IMG/VR virus record: IMGVR_UViG_3300023184_000191
Coordinates: 1-49,223 of that record
Reading direction: 5' to 3' (one strand)
From: a virus
DNA: 49,223 nt
The notes beneath the pieces were generated by a model, which did not search any database, was not told where the DNA came from, and worked only from the letters and a program-made list of their open reading frames with translations. The translations under genes and the position numbers were made by a program. Below are positions 19,957-28,015 of this stretch, one piece after another (within the stretch, counting starts at the first letter, position 1; each line of letters starts with the position of its first letter).

Positions 19957-20801
19957 TATTTGCCCCATCCATTGCCCCAAAGGTCAACGTGTAATCTGGG
20001 ACTGTACCAGTAACCACGCTTGAGTGCTTCATCAGCAACATTGATTCTGTTGCCATCATACACACTGACCACACCTCCTACAGGCATCACAAACACAGGA
20101 CCACCAAACTCACGCAAGCGATATTCATGCACCGCACGATCCAATTCATCAAAGTCTTCCGCCTTTTCTACCACAAATTTGAGATATGTTATGCCATGTG
20201 ATTCGTAATCCCACACCACGTCGGGTTTGATAGCATCTGTCCATGACTCTCCTGATACACTTAATTTGGGACTTACACTGAACGTGATCTCACCAAACCA
20301 GTTGTGCAAGTAGTCTCGAAACTCTTTGGTCAAGTCTTGAGTGCCGTTGGTTTCAAATGTTATGTGTCGCAAACCGCGTTCGGCCAACACATTCAATAAT
20401 TCTGGGTAGGCACGTTGCCAACCCAATAATGGTTCGCCTCCAGTGATCACCAAATGCACAATGTTACCACTGGGCTGTATCCATGATCCATTGGGCAACA
20501 ATGCTGTCATTTTGTCCACAAGTTCGTCTACTGTGTATGTGGGACTCAAGTGTTTGAAGTCTGGGTGCCAGCTTGCATAACTATCACAGCCGGTGTTCAC
20601 TAAGGGCAGTTCTTCAAATGTTTTGTACAACTCCACAGTCTTGGCCACTTTGTCTGCTTCTGTGCTCCGCTCTCCAGGTTTACAACCAAACCCAGAACAG
20701 GTAAAGTTACAACCAAACATGCGCAAGAATATGCTGGGTACACCAACATAACGGCCTTCACCTTGTGCTGAATAAAATAATTCTGATACCTTGAGTTTCA
20801 T
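19956..20801 (-). CDS. queE: 7-carboxy-7-deazaguanine synthase (QueE)
   Basis: 281 residues. Radical-SAM family: SAQGEGRYVGVPSIFLR (11-27) is the QueE signature, and cysteines occur at 31, 35 and 40 (GCNFTCSGFGC), with another at 72 (TGCDSY). ITGGEPLLG (about 119-127) binds SAM, and ETNGT follows.

The CX3CX4C spacing plus Cys72 differs from the usual radical SAM CX3CX2C; QueE enzymes are known to vary here. It converts 6-carboxytetrahydropterin to CDG in the preQ0 pathway. With FolE, QueD and the transglycosylase in this window it supports 7-deazaguanine DNA or tRNA modification. Confidence 0.92.
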   Translation of the reverse strand: MKLKVSELFYSAQGEGRYVGVPSIFLRMFGCNFTCSGFGCKPGERSTEADKVAKTVELYKTFEELPLVNTGCDSYASWHPDFKHLSPTYTVDELVDKMTALLPNGSWIQPSGNIVHLVITGGEPLLGWQRAYPELLNVLAERGLRHITFETNGTQDLTKEFRDYLHNWFGEITFSVSPKLSVSGESWTDAIKPDVVWDYESHGITYLKFVVEKAEDFDELDRAVHEYRLREFGGPVFVMPVGGVVSVYDGNRINVADEALKRGYWYSPRLHVDLWGNGWGK

Positions 20802-20809
20802 TGTGTTCC

Positions 20810-21544
20810 TTATAATCTATAAAATCGAGTCATGCCTGACCGTGTGGGATCTTTATTTAGGTTGACGCTTTCTTGTGCTATTTTAACACGAGTCTCTGTT
20901 TTTGTCACCCAACCTGGCAAAACTGCGTCTATATATTTTAAATGTTCTTCTGGTGTGGGATGATAATCTACGCCACCTTCGGGATATTGAAATCTTTTTT
21001 CTTTATTGATGGTCCAATATGAATCTCCCAATACATCAAGATAACTGGGCAATATGCAATCAGTTACATTGGCATATAAATTAAACACATCATGGTATTG
21101 CATCTCAGTATTGCTGTATGGATCTATACGGCGTAGAGGGCATAAACATAAGAATTTCCAACTCAAGCTAGGTTTACTTTCTAGTAGAGTCTTCACTGCT
21201 TTAATCATGGCAATGTCTCTAATGAGATTGCCACGTTCACACACCAAATCAGTTACAAATTCTTTGCTGAACATGGTTGAGGTCATGATATTTCCTGGCG
21301 TGACCCAGTGATTTTTTATGTAACGATCTTCCCGCATGATGTTGGTCCAACACACTACCACAGTATCTGTGGCATTGAATGTGTACTGTTGATCCGCTTC
21401 CATTACACTGTTGAAAATGTAAGCATTGCCAGCACCAGATTGTCCCCAATTTTTAAACTCGTCAAATTCAGGAGCCAAACAATCGGCCCAGGTGCTCCAA
21501 CGATAGTTGGTAAAACTGCATCCAAATGCAAATAGTCTTGACAT
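20810..21544 (-). CDS. SGNH/GDSL-like hydrolase, second copy
   Basis: 244 residues. FGCSFT (7-12) is a GDSL-variant block I with Ser10. NWGQSGAGNAYI (32-43) fits block II with its Gly, and DYHPTPEEHLKYI near the C-terminus fits block V (Asp...His). The nucleophile-flanking Cys instead of Asp is seen in phage members.

Its stop overlaps nothing; its ATG touches the radical SAM stop. Together with the first SGNH gene it suggests deacetylation or acetylation of a surface or modified sugar. Confidence 0.72.
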   Translation of the reverse strand: MSRLFAFGCSFTNYRWSTWADCLAPEFDEFKNWGQSGAGNAYIFNSVMEADQQYTFNATDTVVVCWTNIMREDRYIKNHWVTPGNIMTSTMFSKEFVTDLVCERGNLIRDIAMIKAVKTLLESKPSLSWKFLCLCPLRRIDPYSNTEMQYHDVFNLYANVTDCILPSYLDVLGDSYWTINKEKRFQYPEGGVDYHPTPEEHLKYIDAVLPGWVTKTETRVKIAQESVNLNKDPTRSGMTRFYRL

Positions 21545-23550
21545 TATGCCACTAGTTGTTTTTTCTTTATAGAGAAACTGCCTTGTGCATTGGCCGCTGC
21601 GGCACCACGTTGTGTGCCTTTGACATCCTCAACGCCAATACGATCCACTGTGGCTTTGCCAAAGTTTCGTCGTCTTGCAAAGTAGAACAGTTCAAGGAAT
21701 CGATTCAAACTCATGGTCTTGTCTTCAGGGAAGTCCAAGCGATACGATGTGGCAGTTTTTTCCAAGGGCTGATTGAAACTCAGGTAATCCCAAATGTTGT
21801 AATTTACATCAAGATTCATGGGATACTGATTTCTGTCATTGTACTTGATGTAGTAATTTCTTTGCAGTTTCATCAAACTGGCCAACAAGTCTTCAGGCAA
21901 GTTGTAGCGTTGTAAAAACGTTTCCAGCACATCATACAGTTCGTCCACACGGTCTTCCTGGTGCATGTTCATGCTGGTTCTGTGAATAATGTTCCAGCCA
22001 TGTATTTCTACACCAATCTTGGGATGGTTGATCTTGCCGGTGTTCATCCAGTTGGCAAAGTATTGTCTGGTTTCGGCTTCTTCTTTTATCACCCATTCAT
22101 TGGTCATAAAGTACTCAAACAAGTCTTCATAATAATCGTTGTAACTGATGCCCATGTACTTGTTGATAAAACGTGCTGCCAGGGTAGCAAAGCCATTGAT
22201 ATGGAATGTGGTCTGGAACCATGAAAAGATCTGCGCATCCAACATCACAGGAGTGGGCATGTCCTTGGTGCCTGTGATAACGTCAATGCTTTCTTCAATG
22301 TGTTCCACACTGTAACTACCAGCAAAGTAATCTGTCACAGGCTGGCTGGTGATCTTGAACAGTTTCTTTTGCAGCAAGTTCATTTCAGCGTTTTCTAACA
22401 ACTGTGCCTGAAACACAGTGATGCCGGTGTGCTGATTTAAATCATACAAGGCATAGAAGTTTTTCTTCCATGTTTCCAAGGTTTCACCAGGCAAACCAAG
22501 TATGAGTTCTGTGTATGCAGGAATGTTGCGTTGGTCACATAACTCAAACACTTCGTTCAGCTTGTTCATTTCCATGTTCTTGCGACGAATGTTTTCCAAC
22601 ACGTCATGATCCAGACTCTGCACACTCAGTGTCAAGCCTTGATTGAAGCCACGTGCGTCCAGCAGTTTCTTCACAATGTCAATGACTTCTTTCTTTTGAT
22701 TCTTGGCCCAGGCCACACTGAATGTTCTTGGTGATCCATACCGTTCCTGCATCTCAATAATCTTGTCTGCAATCATGCCATCACGTTCGGGGTACATACC
22801 AAAGTTGGCATCAGTAATTGAAATCCAGTCAAAGTTGCGTCGAGCCATCCATTCTAGTTCATCAAACACACGTTCCAGTTCAAATTTCTTGACCTTGTTG
22901 TAGGTCAAACTGCCCCAGTCACAAAAGGTGCAAGCATAAGGACAACCACGATTGGTTTCCAATGTGCCTTGCCAAGTGACATCAGGATGATCAGCAATCA
23001 TCTTGTCAAAGATGCCTGACAGGTATGGGCTGGCCACTTCTTCTAGGCTTTCAATACGTTCAGCATCTTGTGTTTTTATCGCTGTGCCATTTCGGTTGAT
23101 CAACAGCCCAGGTATGTTTTCCCAGTCTTTGATTTCAAAATGTTCTAGCACACGTTTGAAAGTTATTTCACCTTCGTAACAGATCACAAGATCCATAAAA
23201 GGTTCTTTGATAAACAAGTCCGGATCAGTTATGGCAACTTCAGGTCCACCAAACACAGTCAATATCTCAGGATTGATTTCTTTGATGCGACGAGCCAGGG
23301 CGTAATTGTACCGATGATTCCACACATAAGTGCTGAAGGTCACAATGTCATTTTTGGCCAGGCGTTGTGCCAAGGGTTCCACAGCATCTCTACGCCAAAT
23401 CCAATCAGTAGATTCAAATCGTTCTTTGATCCAAGGATCTGCCAGGCTGTAACTCCATACCACACCTGCTGAATACGGCAGATAATATGCGTTGAACTCT
23501 TTAGGTCCTTGTTGAAAGTTGGGCTGAACCCATGCTAGTTTATATGTCAT
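21544..23550 (-). CDS. B12-binding-type radical SAM protein
   Basis: 668 residues. The N-terminal about 150 residues look like a Rossmann B12-binding-like domain (ILTVFGGPEVAITDPDLFI...VICYEGEITF). The radical SAM cluster CPYACTFC (Cys203, 207, 210) follows, and then a long C-terminal domain. The layout matches B12-dependent radical SAM methyltransferases (class B) and related phage proteins.

These enzymes add methyl groups or rearrange unactivated carbons. It sits between sugar genes and QueD, so sugar or base hypermodification are both possible. TAAATACAGG overlaps the start region. Confidence 0.85.
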   Translation of the reverse strand: MTYKLAWVQPNFQQGPKEFNAYYLPYSAGVVWSYSLADPWIKERFESTDWIWRRDAVEPLAQRLAKNDIVTFSTYVWNHRYNYALARRIKEINPEILTVFGGPEVAITDPDLFIKEPFMDLVICYEGEITFKRVLEHFEIKDWENIPGLLINRNGTAIKTQDAERIESLEEVASPYLSGIFDKMIADHPDVTWQGTLETNRGCPYACTFCDWGSLTYNKVKKFELERVFDELEWMARRNFDWISITDANFGMYPERDGMIADKIIEMQERYGSPRTFSVAWAKNQKKEVIDIVKKLLDARGFNQGLTLSVQSLDHDVLENIRRKNMEMNKLNEVFELCDQRNIPAYTELILGLPGETLETWKKNFYALYDLNQHTGITVFQAQLLENAEMNLLQKKLFKITSQPVTDYFAGSYSVEHIEESIDVITGTKDMPTPVMLDAQIFSWFQTTFHINGFATLAARFINKYMGISYNDYYEDLFEYFMTNEWVIKEEAETRQYFANWMNTGKINHPKIGVEIHGWNIIHRTSMNMHQEDRVDELYDVLETFLQRYNLPEDLLASLMKLQRNYYIKYNDRNQYPMNLDVNYNIWDYLSFNQPLEKTATSYRLDFPEDKTMSLNRFLELFYFARRRNFGKATVDRIGVEDVKGTQRGAAAANAQGSFSIKKKQLVA

Positions 23551-23562
23551 CCTGTATTTAAG

Positions 23563-24396
23563 TCATTTAGCAAAGTGCTTGTGCGGATTGTCAAATTGTA
23601 CCATTTGTTTATTGACATCATTCTGAGCCAGTTTCTCCCAGGGATCTTGTGTACCTTTGAAAATGTTTATAAAAAAGTCAACACTGAGTCCTTGGCTGAC
23701 CATGTGAGTGGCCAACTTTTCACAATCCCGATGTCGCAATTCAATTTGCTTTATGCTGTGAAAGTCATCAGGATCATTTGGTCTACCTTCTAATGCAGCA
23801 CGTTCACGGAACGTGACGTCATTATTGTTGCCAGTAATGTCAGCTCGATCATGCAACACCCAAACAGGTATACGTTCATATATGTCCAACATGTACGCCT
23901 GTTGACTGAGCCAGCCATCTTGCACACTGTGTGGGCTGATGTACCCCAACAAATCATACCACTTGCGAGGCAATATAGGGAAGATACTGTACGGATGATC
24001 TCGGTGAGTATGCACAGCCAACAGTTTGAACTCACCCTGTCGTTTCATGATTTCGGTGTCCCATCCTTGGGTCTCCATCACAGCATCGTCATTCCAAATC
24101 ATCAGCCAATGCGAGTTGGTGTACTCGGCCATTTTGTTGTTGTACACATTAAGTCTATGATAACCTTGCCGCGGAAATTTCACAGCAAAAAATGATATTT
24201 CACGCTGTTCCAACCAAGGCTGGAGTTCATCGTGAAAATACTTTTCACCAATAGTGTCATCATCGTCAAATGCAAACATCAACTGCAACCGATCAGGGTT
24301 GTCAGCCAAGTCAATTAGGCTGTGTATACAGCGACCCAGGCTGTCTGTGCGGCCTCGTGTGGCCAACAATATAGCAATGTCGTACTCAGGTGTCAT
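23563..24396 (-). CDS. GT-A-fold glycosyltransferase-like protein
   Basis: 277 residues from the ATG at 24396 (MTPEYDIAILLATRGR), an ATGA overlap with queD. ILLATRGR opens like GT2 enzymes, followed by FAFDDDD (about 48-54), a DxD-type motif for Mn and nucleotide-sugar binding, and WLMIWNDDAVME (about 104-115). No membrane segment. A sugar acceptor cannot be assigned. Lies between the radical SAM gene and queD. Confidence 0.78.
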   Translation of the reverse strand: MTPEYDIAILLATRGRTDSLGRCIHSLIDLADNPDRLQLMFAFDDDDTIGEKYFHDELQPWLEQREISFFAVKFPRQGYHRLNVYNNKMAEYTNSHWLMIWNDDAVMETQGWDTEIMKRQGEFKLLAVHTHRDHPYSIFPILPRKWYDLLGYISPHSVQDGWLSQQAYMLDIYERIPVWVLHDRADITGNNNDVTFRERAALEGRPNDPDDFHSIKQIELRHRDCEKLATHMVSQGLSVDFFINIFKGTQDPWEKLAQNDVNKQMVQFDNPHKHFAK

Positions 24397-24926
24397 GCAA
24401 ATAAATCCTCGTTCCATTCTCTATGACCTTCTCTAAAGGCCATGTTTGATTGTGTCTCACGTACTTCTACACGATAACACCACAAGCGTTCTGCTTCGCC
24501 CTGTCCCCACATGTCAGGAATGTACACACCGTTAACATATTTGTACAGTTGATCAGCCAGTCCTTCACAGCCTAGTCGGGGCAATATAGTCAGTTTGGCA
24601 ATGTTTCTACGTTGCATTTCCATATAGAACTCCAGCTCTGGATCGTCTTGTGACACAAGCAATGTATGGTCAAATTGACTTTCCAACATTGATTTGAGTT
24701 CTTTGAGGCCACCGTAATCAGCAGCCCAGTTACGTGTGTCCAAATTGTCTGTACCAAAGTAGAACTTCATTGAGAAGCTGTATCCGTGGATTAAATTGCA
24801 ATGGCTGTCAGCTCGCCACTGTCTGTACGCACATGGAAATGCATCGTGGTATTCTTTGGTTGATGTGTATTTGTATTGTCTTGCAGAACGCCAAGTGTGT
24901 CCTGTTTCGTATTGGTCTTGTGACAT
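24393..24926 (-). CDS. queD: 6-carboxytetrahydropterin synthase-like (QueD)
   Basis: 177 residues. The pattern FPCAYRQWRADSHCNLIHGYS aligns with QueD: a substrate-side Cys43 and the His47-Gly-Tyr49 motif. The later FDHTLLV (Asp86-His87) is the catalytic pair, and a Glu follows near the C-terminus.

Two zinc-ligand positions carry Tyr (PCAY, HGY). HGY occurs in a QueD subclass; PCAY in place of PCAH is less usual. It would make 6-carboxytetrahydropterin from dihydroneopterin triphosphate supplied by FolE. Confidence 0.85.
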   Translation of the reverse strand: MSQDQYETGHTWRSARQYKYTSTKEYHDAFPCAYRQWRADSHCNLIHGYSFSMKFYFGTDNLDTRNWAADYGGLKELKSMLESQFDHTLLVSQDDPELEFYMEMQRRNIAKLTILPRLGCEGLADQLYKYVNGVYIPDMWGQGEAERLWCYRVEVRETQSNMAFREGHREWNEDLFA

Positions 24927-25007
24927 GCTTTATCTCCTATGTTAATTATAGCATAGGCGGCAGAGTTTGTAAAGCGGGAATGACGCCAAGACCGCTTAGA
25001 GCAATAT

Positions 25008-25409
25008 TTATTCAGGCTGTTGATAGTCTGCGGTTTTGTAGTTGGCCTGTCCAGAAATAACCGCACGTACACCACCAACAGGGTCAGCACAGTCGCCATG
25101 ACGTCGGGGAATCAAATGCACATGTGGATACATCACAGTTTGGCCAGCGGCGTCTCCCATGTTGATGCCTATGTTGAATGCATCACACTCGCCGGACCGG
25201 ACCATTCTACGACCTTCTCGCATGGCTGTTTCAAAACAGTCATAAATCACTGCATCTGTGTTGTACTGCGGCACAAACAACAAGTGTCCCTGTGTCACAG
25301 GATATCGATCTTGGAACACAGCAACATGATAGTCAGTTAGTCGGTCGACTTCTAAGTCCCAAGGTGCCACTCCTGCGTCTTGTGCTTCTGGTAATGTTTC
25401 ATATTTCAT
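25008..25409 (-). CDS. HIT-family hydrolase
   Basis: 133 residues. The HIT signature is GQTVMYPHVHLIPRR, where His-Val-His is kept but the first His of HxHxH is Tyr. The QGHLLFVP segment (40-47) is the usual earlier block.

HIT proteins hydrolyse or transfer nucleotidyl groups (Ap4A hydrolase, HINT, GalT). I recall the same MYPHVHLIPRR in phages. Its ATG overlaps the stop of the upstream small gene. A link to nucleotide-sugar or dinucleotide turnover is inference. Confidence 0.85.
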   Translation of the reverse strand: MKYETLPEAQDAGVAPWDLEVDRLTDYHVAVFQDRYPVTQGHLLFVPQYNTDAVIYDCFETAMREGRRMVRSGECDAFNIGINMGDAAGQTVMYPHVHLIPRRHGDCADPVGGVRAVISGQANYKTADYQQPE

Positions 25410-25585
25410 TGCACTAATTCTTCCGCAGCATTTTCATAACCACGTGCGTAGTCATCAGCATCTGCTTCGGCATTTTCAACATCAGCGTAGGGATTGGCGA
25501 ATTCCTCTCCGGCCCGGGCTGAATTAAAGCCTTGGATATACGGTGCTTCTGCGTACAGTTCTATTTTTGCTTTTTTCTTACTCAT
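25406..25585 (-). CDS. small acidic phage protein
   Basis: 59 residues from the ATG at 25585 (MSKKKAKIELYAEAPYIQGFNSA), preceded by AAGGAG 6 nt upstream; the longer frame overlaps the previous gene. The C-terminus is acidic (ENAEADADDYARGYENAAEEL), the N-terminus basic. Function unknown. Confidence 0.72.
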   Translation of the reverse strand: MSKKKAKIELYAEAPYIQGFNSARAGEEFANPYADVENAEADADDYARGYENAAEELVQ

Positions 25586-25994
25586 CGGGTTCTCCTTGAA
25601 ACACTTCACCAGTTGCTTCGTTTTCCAACTGCAATGGGCCATGGAAATGATATTCAGTGTCGTCATTGCTCCAGCCCAGGGCTTCCATACCGTCATAGAA
25701 ATCTTCTTCCCATGCAGCCATGATTTTGTCTTGATCTTCTTCGCTCATGTCCGCAGGCCAGTCCCACTCAAGCCAGCAACCATCATCCATACTGTCCATT
25801 TCCCAATCATAGTCGCCACCAATTTCGTAGCCGTCGGGATTTTTTAAATCAACATCGGGTTTTTCTTCACTTTCGCAATAGAACTTGCCCCAACGAAAAC
25901 CTTGTTCTTGAATGATCTTTTGACCATCTTTGTTCCAGATTGAACGTTCAATAGCATTCTTTTTGTGCTGTGTGGTCAGTATCCATGTGGTCAT
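25578..25994 (-). CDS. acidic phage protein, function unknown
   Basis: 138 residues from the ATG at 25994 (MTTWILTTQHKKNAIERSIW), with AAGGAG upstream. Strongly acidic with a Trp/Asp-rich middle (GGDYDWEMDSMDDGCWLEWDWPADM). I recall the pattern, an N-terminal beta domain followed by DYDWEMD...GCWLEW, from conserved T4-like phage proteins of unknown role. Confidence 0.78.
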   Translation of the reverse strand: MTTWILTTQHKKNAIERSIWNKDGQKIIQEQGFRWGKFYCESEEKPDVDLKNPDGYEIGGDYDWEMDSMDDGCWLEWDWPADMSEEDQDKIMAAWEEDFYDGMEALGWSNDDTEYHFHGPLQLENEATGEVFQGEPDE

Positions 25995-26004
25995 GATTGA
26001 CTCC

Positions 26005-26196
26005 TTAGGTATCAATTTCCATTGAGTTCCATTCTTTGATCACAGCAATCATTTCTTCTTCTGTGTTGCAAAGAACTTTTGCAGTTTTCCAATCGTTTTC
26101 ACCGTCACGACCACCTACCTCAACCATGAAACCGTTGTCGTAACGGTTGAGTGTGATTGATTCGTTTACCTTGCTGAGTTTGTTTAATTTTGCCAT
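26005..26196 (-). CDS. small phage protein, function unknown
   Basis: 63 residues (MAKLNKLSKVNESITLNRYDNG...), AAAGGA upstream. A small beta-rich domain (FMVEVGGRDGEN, TAKVLCNTEEEMIAVI). Function unknown. Confidence 0.72.
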   Translation of the reverse strand: MAKLNKLSKVNESITLNRYDNGFMVEVGGRDGENDWKTAKVLCNTEEEMIAVIKEWNSMEIDT

Positions 26197-26207
26197 TTTG
26201 TTTTCCT

Positions 26208-26324
26208 TTAAGTTAATTCCACCACTCTATATTGGCTTGCAGGATACTGTTCCTGCAACCACTCCAACAACCCTGGTTCCCAGGGCAATCGAATATCGCC
26301 TGTTATGTTTGTGATTATGATCAT
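26208..26324 (-). CDS. 38-aa protein coupled to folE
   Basis: The frame MIIITNITGDIRLPWEPGLLEWL... ends SQYRVVELT. It starts within the folE stop (ATGA overlap) and its end lies 12 nt before the next gene's ATG. No separate ribosome site is needed for coupled re-initiation. The layout strongly suggests a real gene although it is too short for most gene callers. Function unknown. Confidence 0.65.
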   Translation of the reverse strand: MIIITNITGDIRLPWEPGLLEWLQEQYPASQYRVVELT

Positions 26325-27064
26325 CTTGGTGCAAAGTCCTGTTGTAGTTTGATATTGTCCATGAACTCTTTTTTCACACTGGCGTCATCTTTGAATGCAC
26401 CTTTGAGCACAGTGGTCTGTGTCAAACTACTATGTGCCATGATACCACGATTCTCACAGCATCCATGTGTGGCCTGTATGTACACACCAACATCTGTACT
26501 GTCAGTTGCTGCCATGATCTCTCGGGCTATGTCTATGCACAGTTCTTCCTGCAAAGTACCGCGCCTAGCGCACCACTGAGCAATACGAGTATACTTAGAC
26601 AAACCAATAAGTTTTTGTGCAGCGATAATTCCGATGTAGGCAACACCATTAACAGGCTGATGATGATGACTGCACATACTACGTAACTCGCTACGCACCA
26701 CAAGCATGCCTTCGTAACGGTCTTGGCTGTCATTGGGAAACGCTGTGCAATCTGGGGGTGCTTCATATCTTCCTGCCATTACTTCGTTAAAATACATCTT
26801 GGCCAAGCGTCGTGCTGTGCCTTTGCTATTGGGATCTGTTTCTCTATCAATCAACAATGCGTCCAGTACACCTTCAAAGGCCACTGCGGCTTCTTCTATG
26901 AGCTTTTGTTTCACTGCGTCACTCATGTGCTCGCTAACGTTGTCGTTGGCCCAAAAGCGTTGACCTCGAGCTTTCATTTGCTCTCTAAGCACTTGTGATA
27001 AATTTTTGCCAGTACTCACAGTTTCTTCTTCGTCATTGCTAACATATACTTTGTCGTAACCCAT
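26321..27064 (-). CDS. folE: GTP cyclohydrolase I (FolE)
   Basis: 247 residues. Zinc ligands fit Cys131, His134 and Cys202 in SMCSHHHQPVNG and THGCCENRG. KLIGLSKYTRIAQWCARRGTLQEEL (151-175) is the family core. It uses CSHHHQPVNG where most enzymes have CEHHLLPF, a phage-type variant.

It makes dihydroneopterin triphosphate, the first precursor of preQ0 and of folate; with QueD and QueE here, the former is likely. CTAAATA lies about 30 nt before the ATG. Confidence 0.92.
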   Translation of the reverse strand: MGYDKVYVSNDEEETVSTGKNLSQVLREQMKARGQRFWANDNVSEHMSDAVKQKLIEEAAVAFEGVLDALLIDRETDPNSKGTARRLAKMYFNEVMAGRYEAPPDCTAFPNDSQDRYEGMLVVRSELRSMCSHHHQPVNGVAYIGIIAAQKLIGLSKYTRIAQWCARRGTLQEELCIDIAREIMAATDSTDVGVYIQATHGCCENRGIMAHSSLTQTTVLKGAFKDDASVKKEFMDNIKLQQDFAPR

Positions 27065-27094
27065 TTATTTCTCCAATGTGTGATTGTACACTAT

Positions 27095-28015
27095 TTAGAT
27101 TTTGTTGTCAATTATGTTTTGCCAAATCTCAATAGTTCGGTCTAGTCCTTCACTGAGTGTGACCTTTGGCTGCCAACCCAGTGTACTAGTAATTAGGTCG
27201 TGGTTGCTGTTGAGCCAATATATTTCACCATGTCGCATGGGCTTGGTATTCCAATTAATGGTACCCGACCAGTTCAATTTGTCAGCAATCATGTTGGCGT
27301 AAACTGAAATCTTGACAGGAGCATCTGGTCCTAGTGTGAAGATCTTGCCCTGGCAAGGATCAGGGTTGTCAATCACTGCACACCATGCAGCCAGCAGATC
27401 ATTGATGAACAAAAAGTTTCGGTAAGGGTCAGCATAGCCAAGATTCACAACATTGCCACGTAGCATTTGGGTAATGATTTGTTCTGTCACAAAGAAGTCA
27501 TTGTCCCGGCGCCCATAGCTGTTGGTTTGCCTAACAGCAGTGAAAGGAAAGCCCTGACTGCGGTGCATGTACTCCAGGTATTTTTCCACAGCATACTTGG
27601 CCACAGCATATGGTGCATTGGGGTTGGGTTGAGTATGTTCATCAAAGGCCACAGACTGCTTGGGTGTGCCATGATCCACTACCTCATCGCTAATGGGTTG
27701 CCAACCATACACTTCCATGGTGCTGGCAAACACAAAGTTCTTGAGGTTGTTGCAGTCTTTGGCTGCTTCAATCAAGTTCACACTGCCAATGTAATTGACT
27801 TGGCTGAAACTGATTTGTTCGTAAAAACTTTTTTCAACTTCAGTTCTGGCTGCAAGATGCACTATGACATCAGGATTCACTTGCTGTACTTCTTGTTTGA
27901 CAGCATCAAAATCCAGCAAGTCTGACGACATTTGATACACAGTGTGCGATTGTTCCAGTATGGGCACTAGGTGTGAGCCAATAAAACCACTGGCTCCGGT
28001 GACAAAAATTTTCAT
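27095..28015 (-). CDS. NAD-dependent sugar epimerase/dehydratase (SDR)
   Basis: 306 residues. The Rossmann GxxGxxG (FVTGASGFIGSHL, 4-16), an HLAARTEVEKS block, the catalytic YxxxK (YAVAKYAVEKY region, Tyr136/Lys140 type) and RxxNxYG (RQTNSYGRR). Extended SDR of the GalE/dTDP-glucose-dehydratase group.

Substrate and reaction cannot be told from sequence. Overlaps the next glycosyltransferase-like gene by an ATGA. Confidence 0.88.
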   Translation of the reverse strand: MKIFVTGASGFIGSHLVPILEQSHTVYQMSSDLLDFDAVKQEVQQVNPDVIVHLAARTEVEKSFYEQISFSQVNYIGSVNLIEAAKDCNNLKNFVFASTMEVYGWQPISDEVVDHGTPKQSVAFDEHTQPNPNAPYAVAKYAVEKYLEYMHRSQGFPFTAVRQTNSYGRRDNDFFVTEQIITQMLRGNVVNLGYADPYRNFLFINDLLAAWCAVIDNPDPCQGKIFTLGPDAPVKISVYANMIADKLNWSGTINWNTKPMRHGEIYWLNSNHDLITSTLGWQPKVTLSEGLDRTIEIWQNIIDNKI

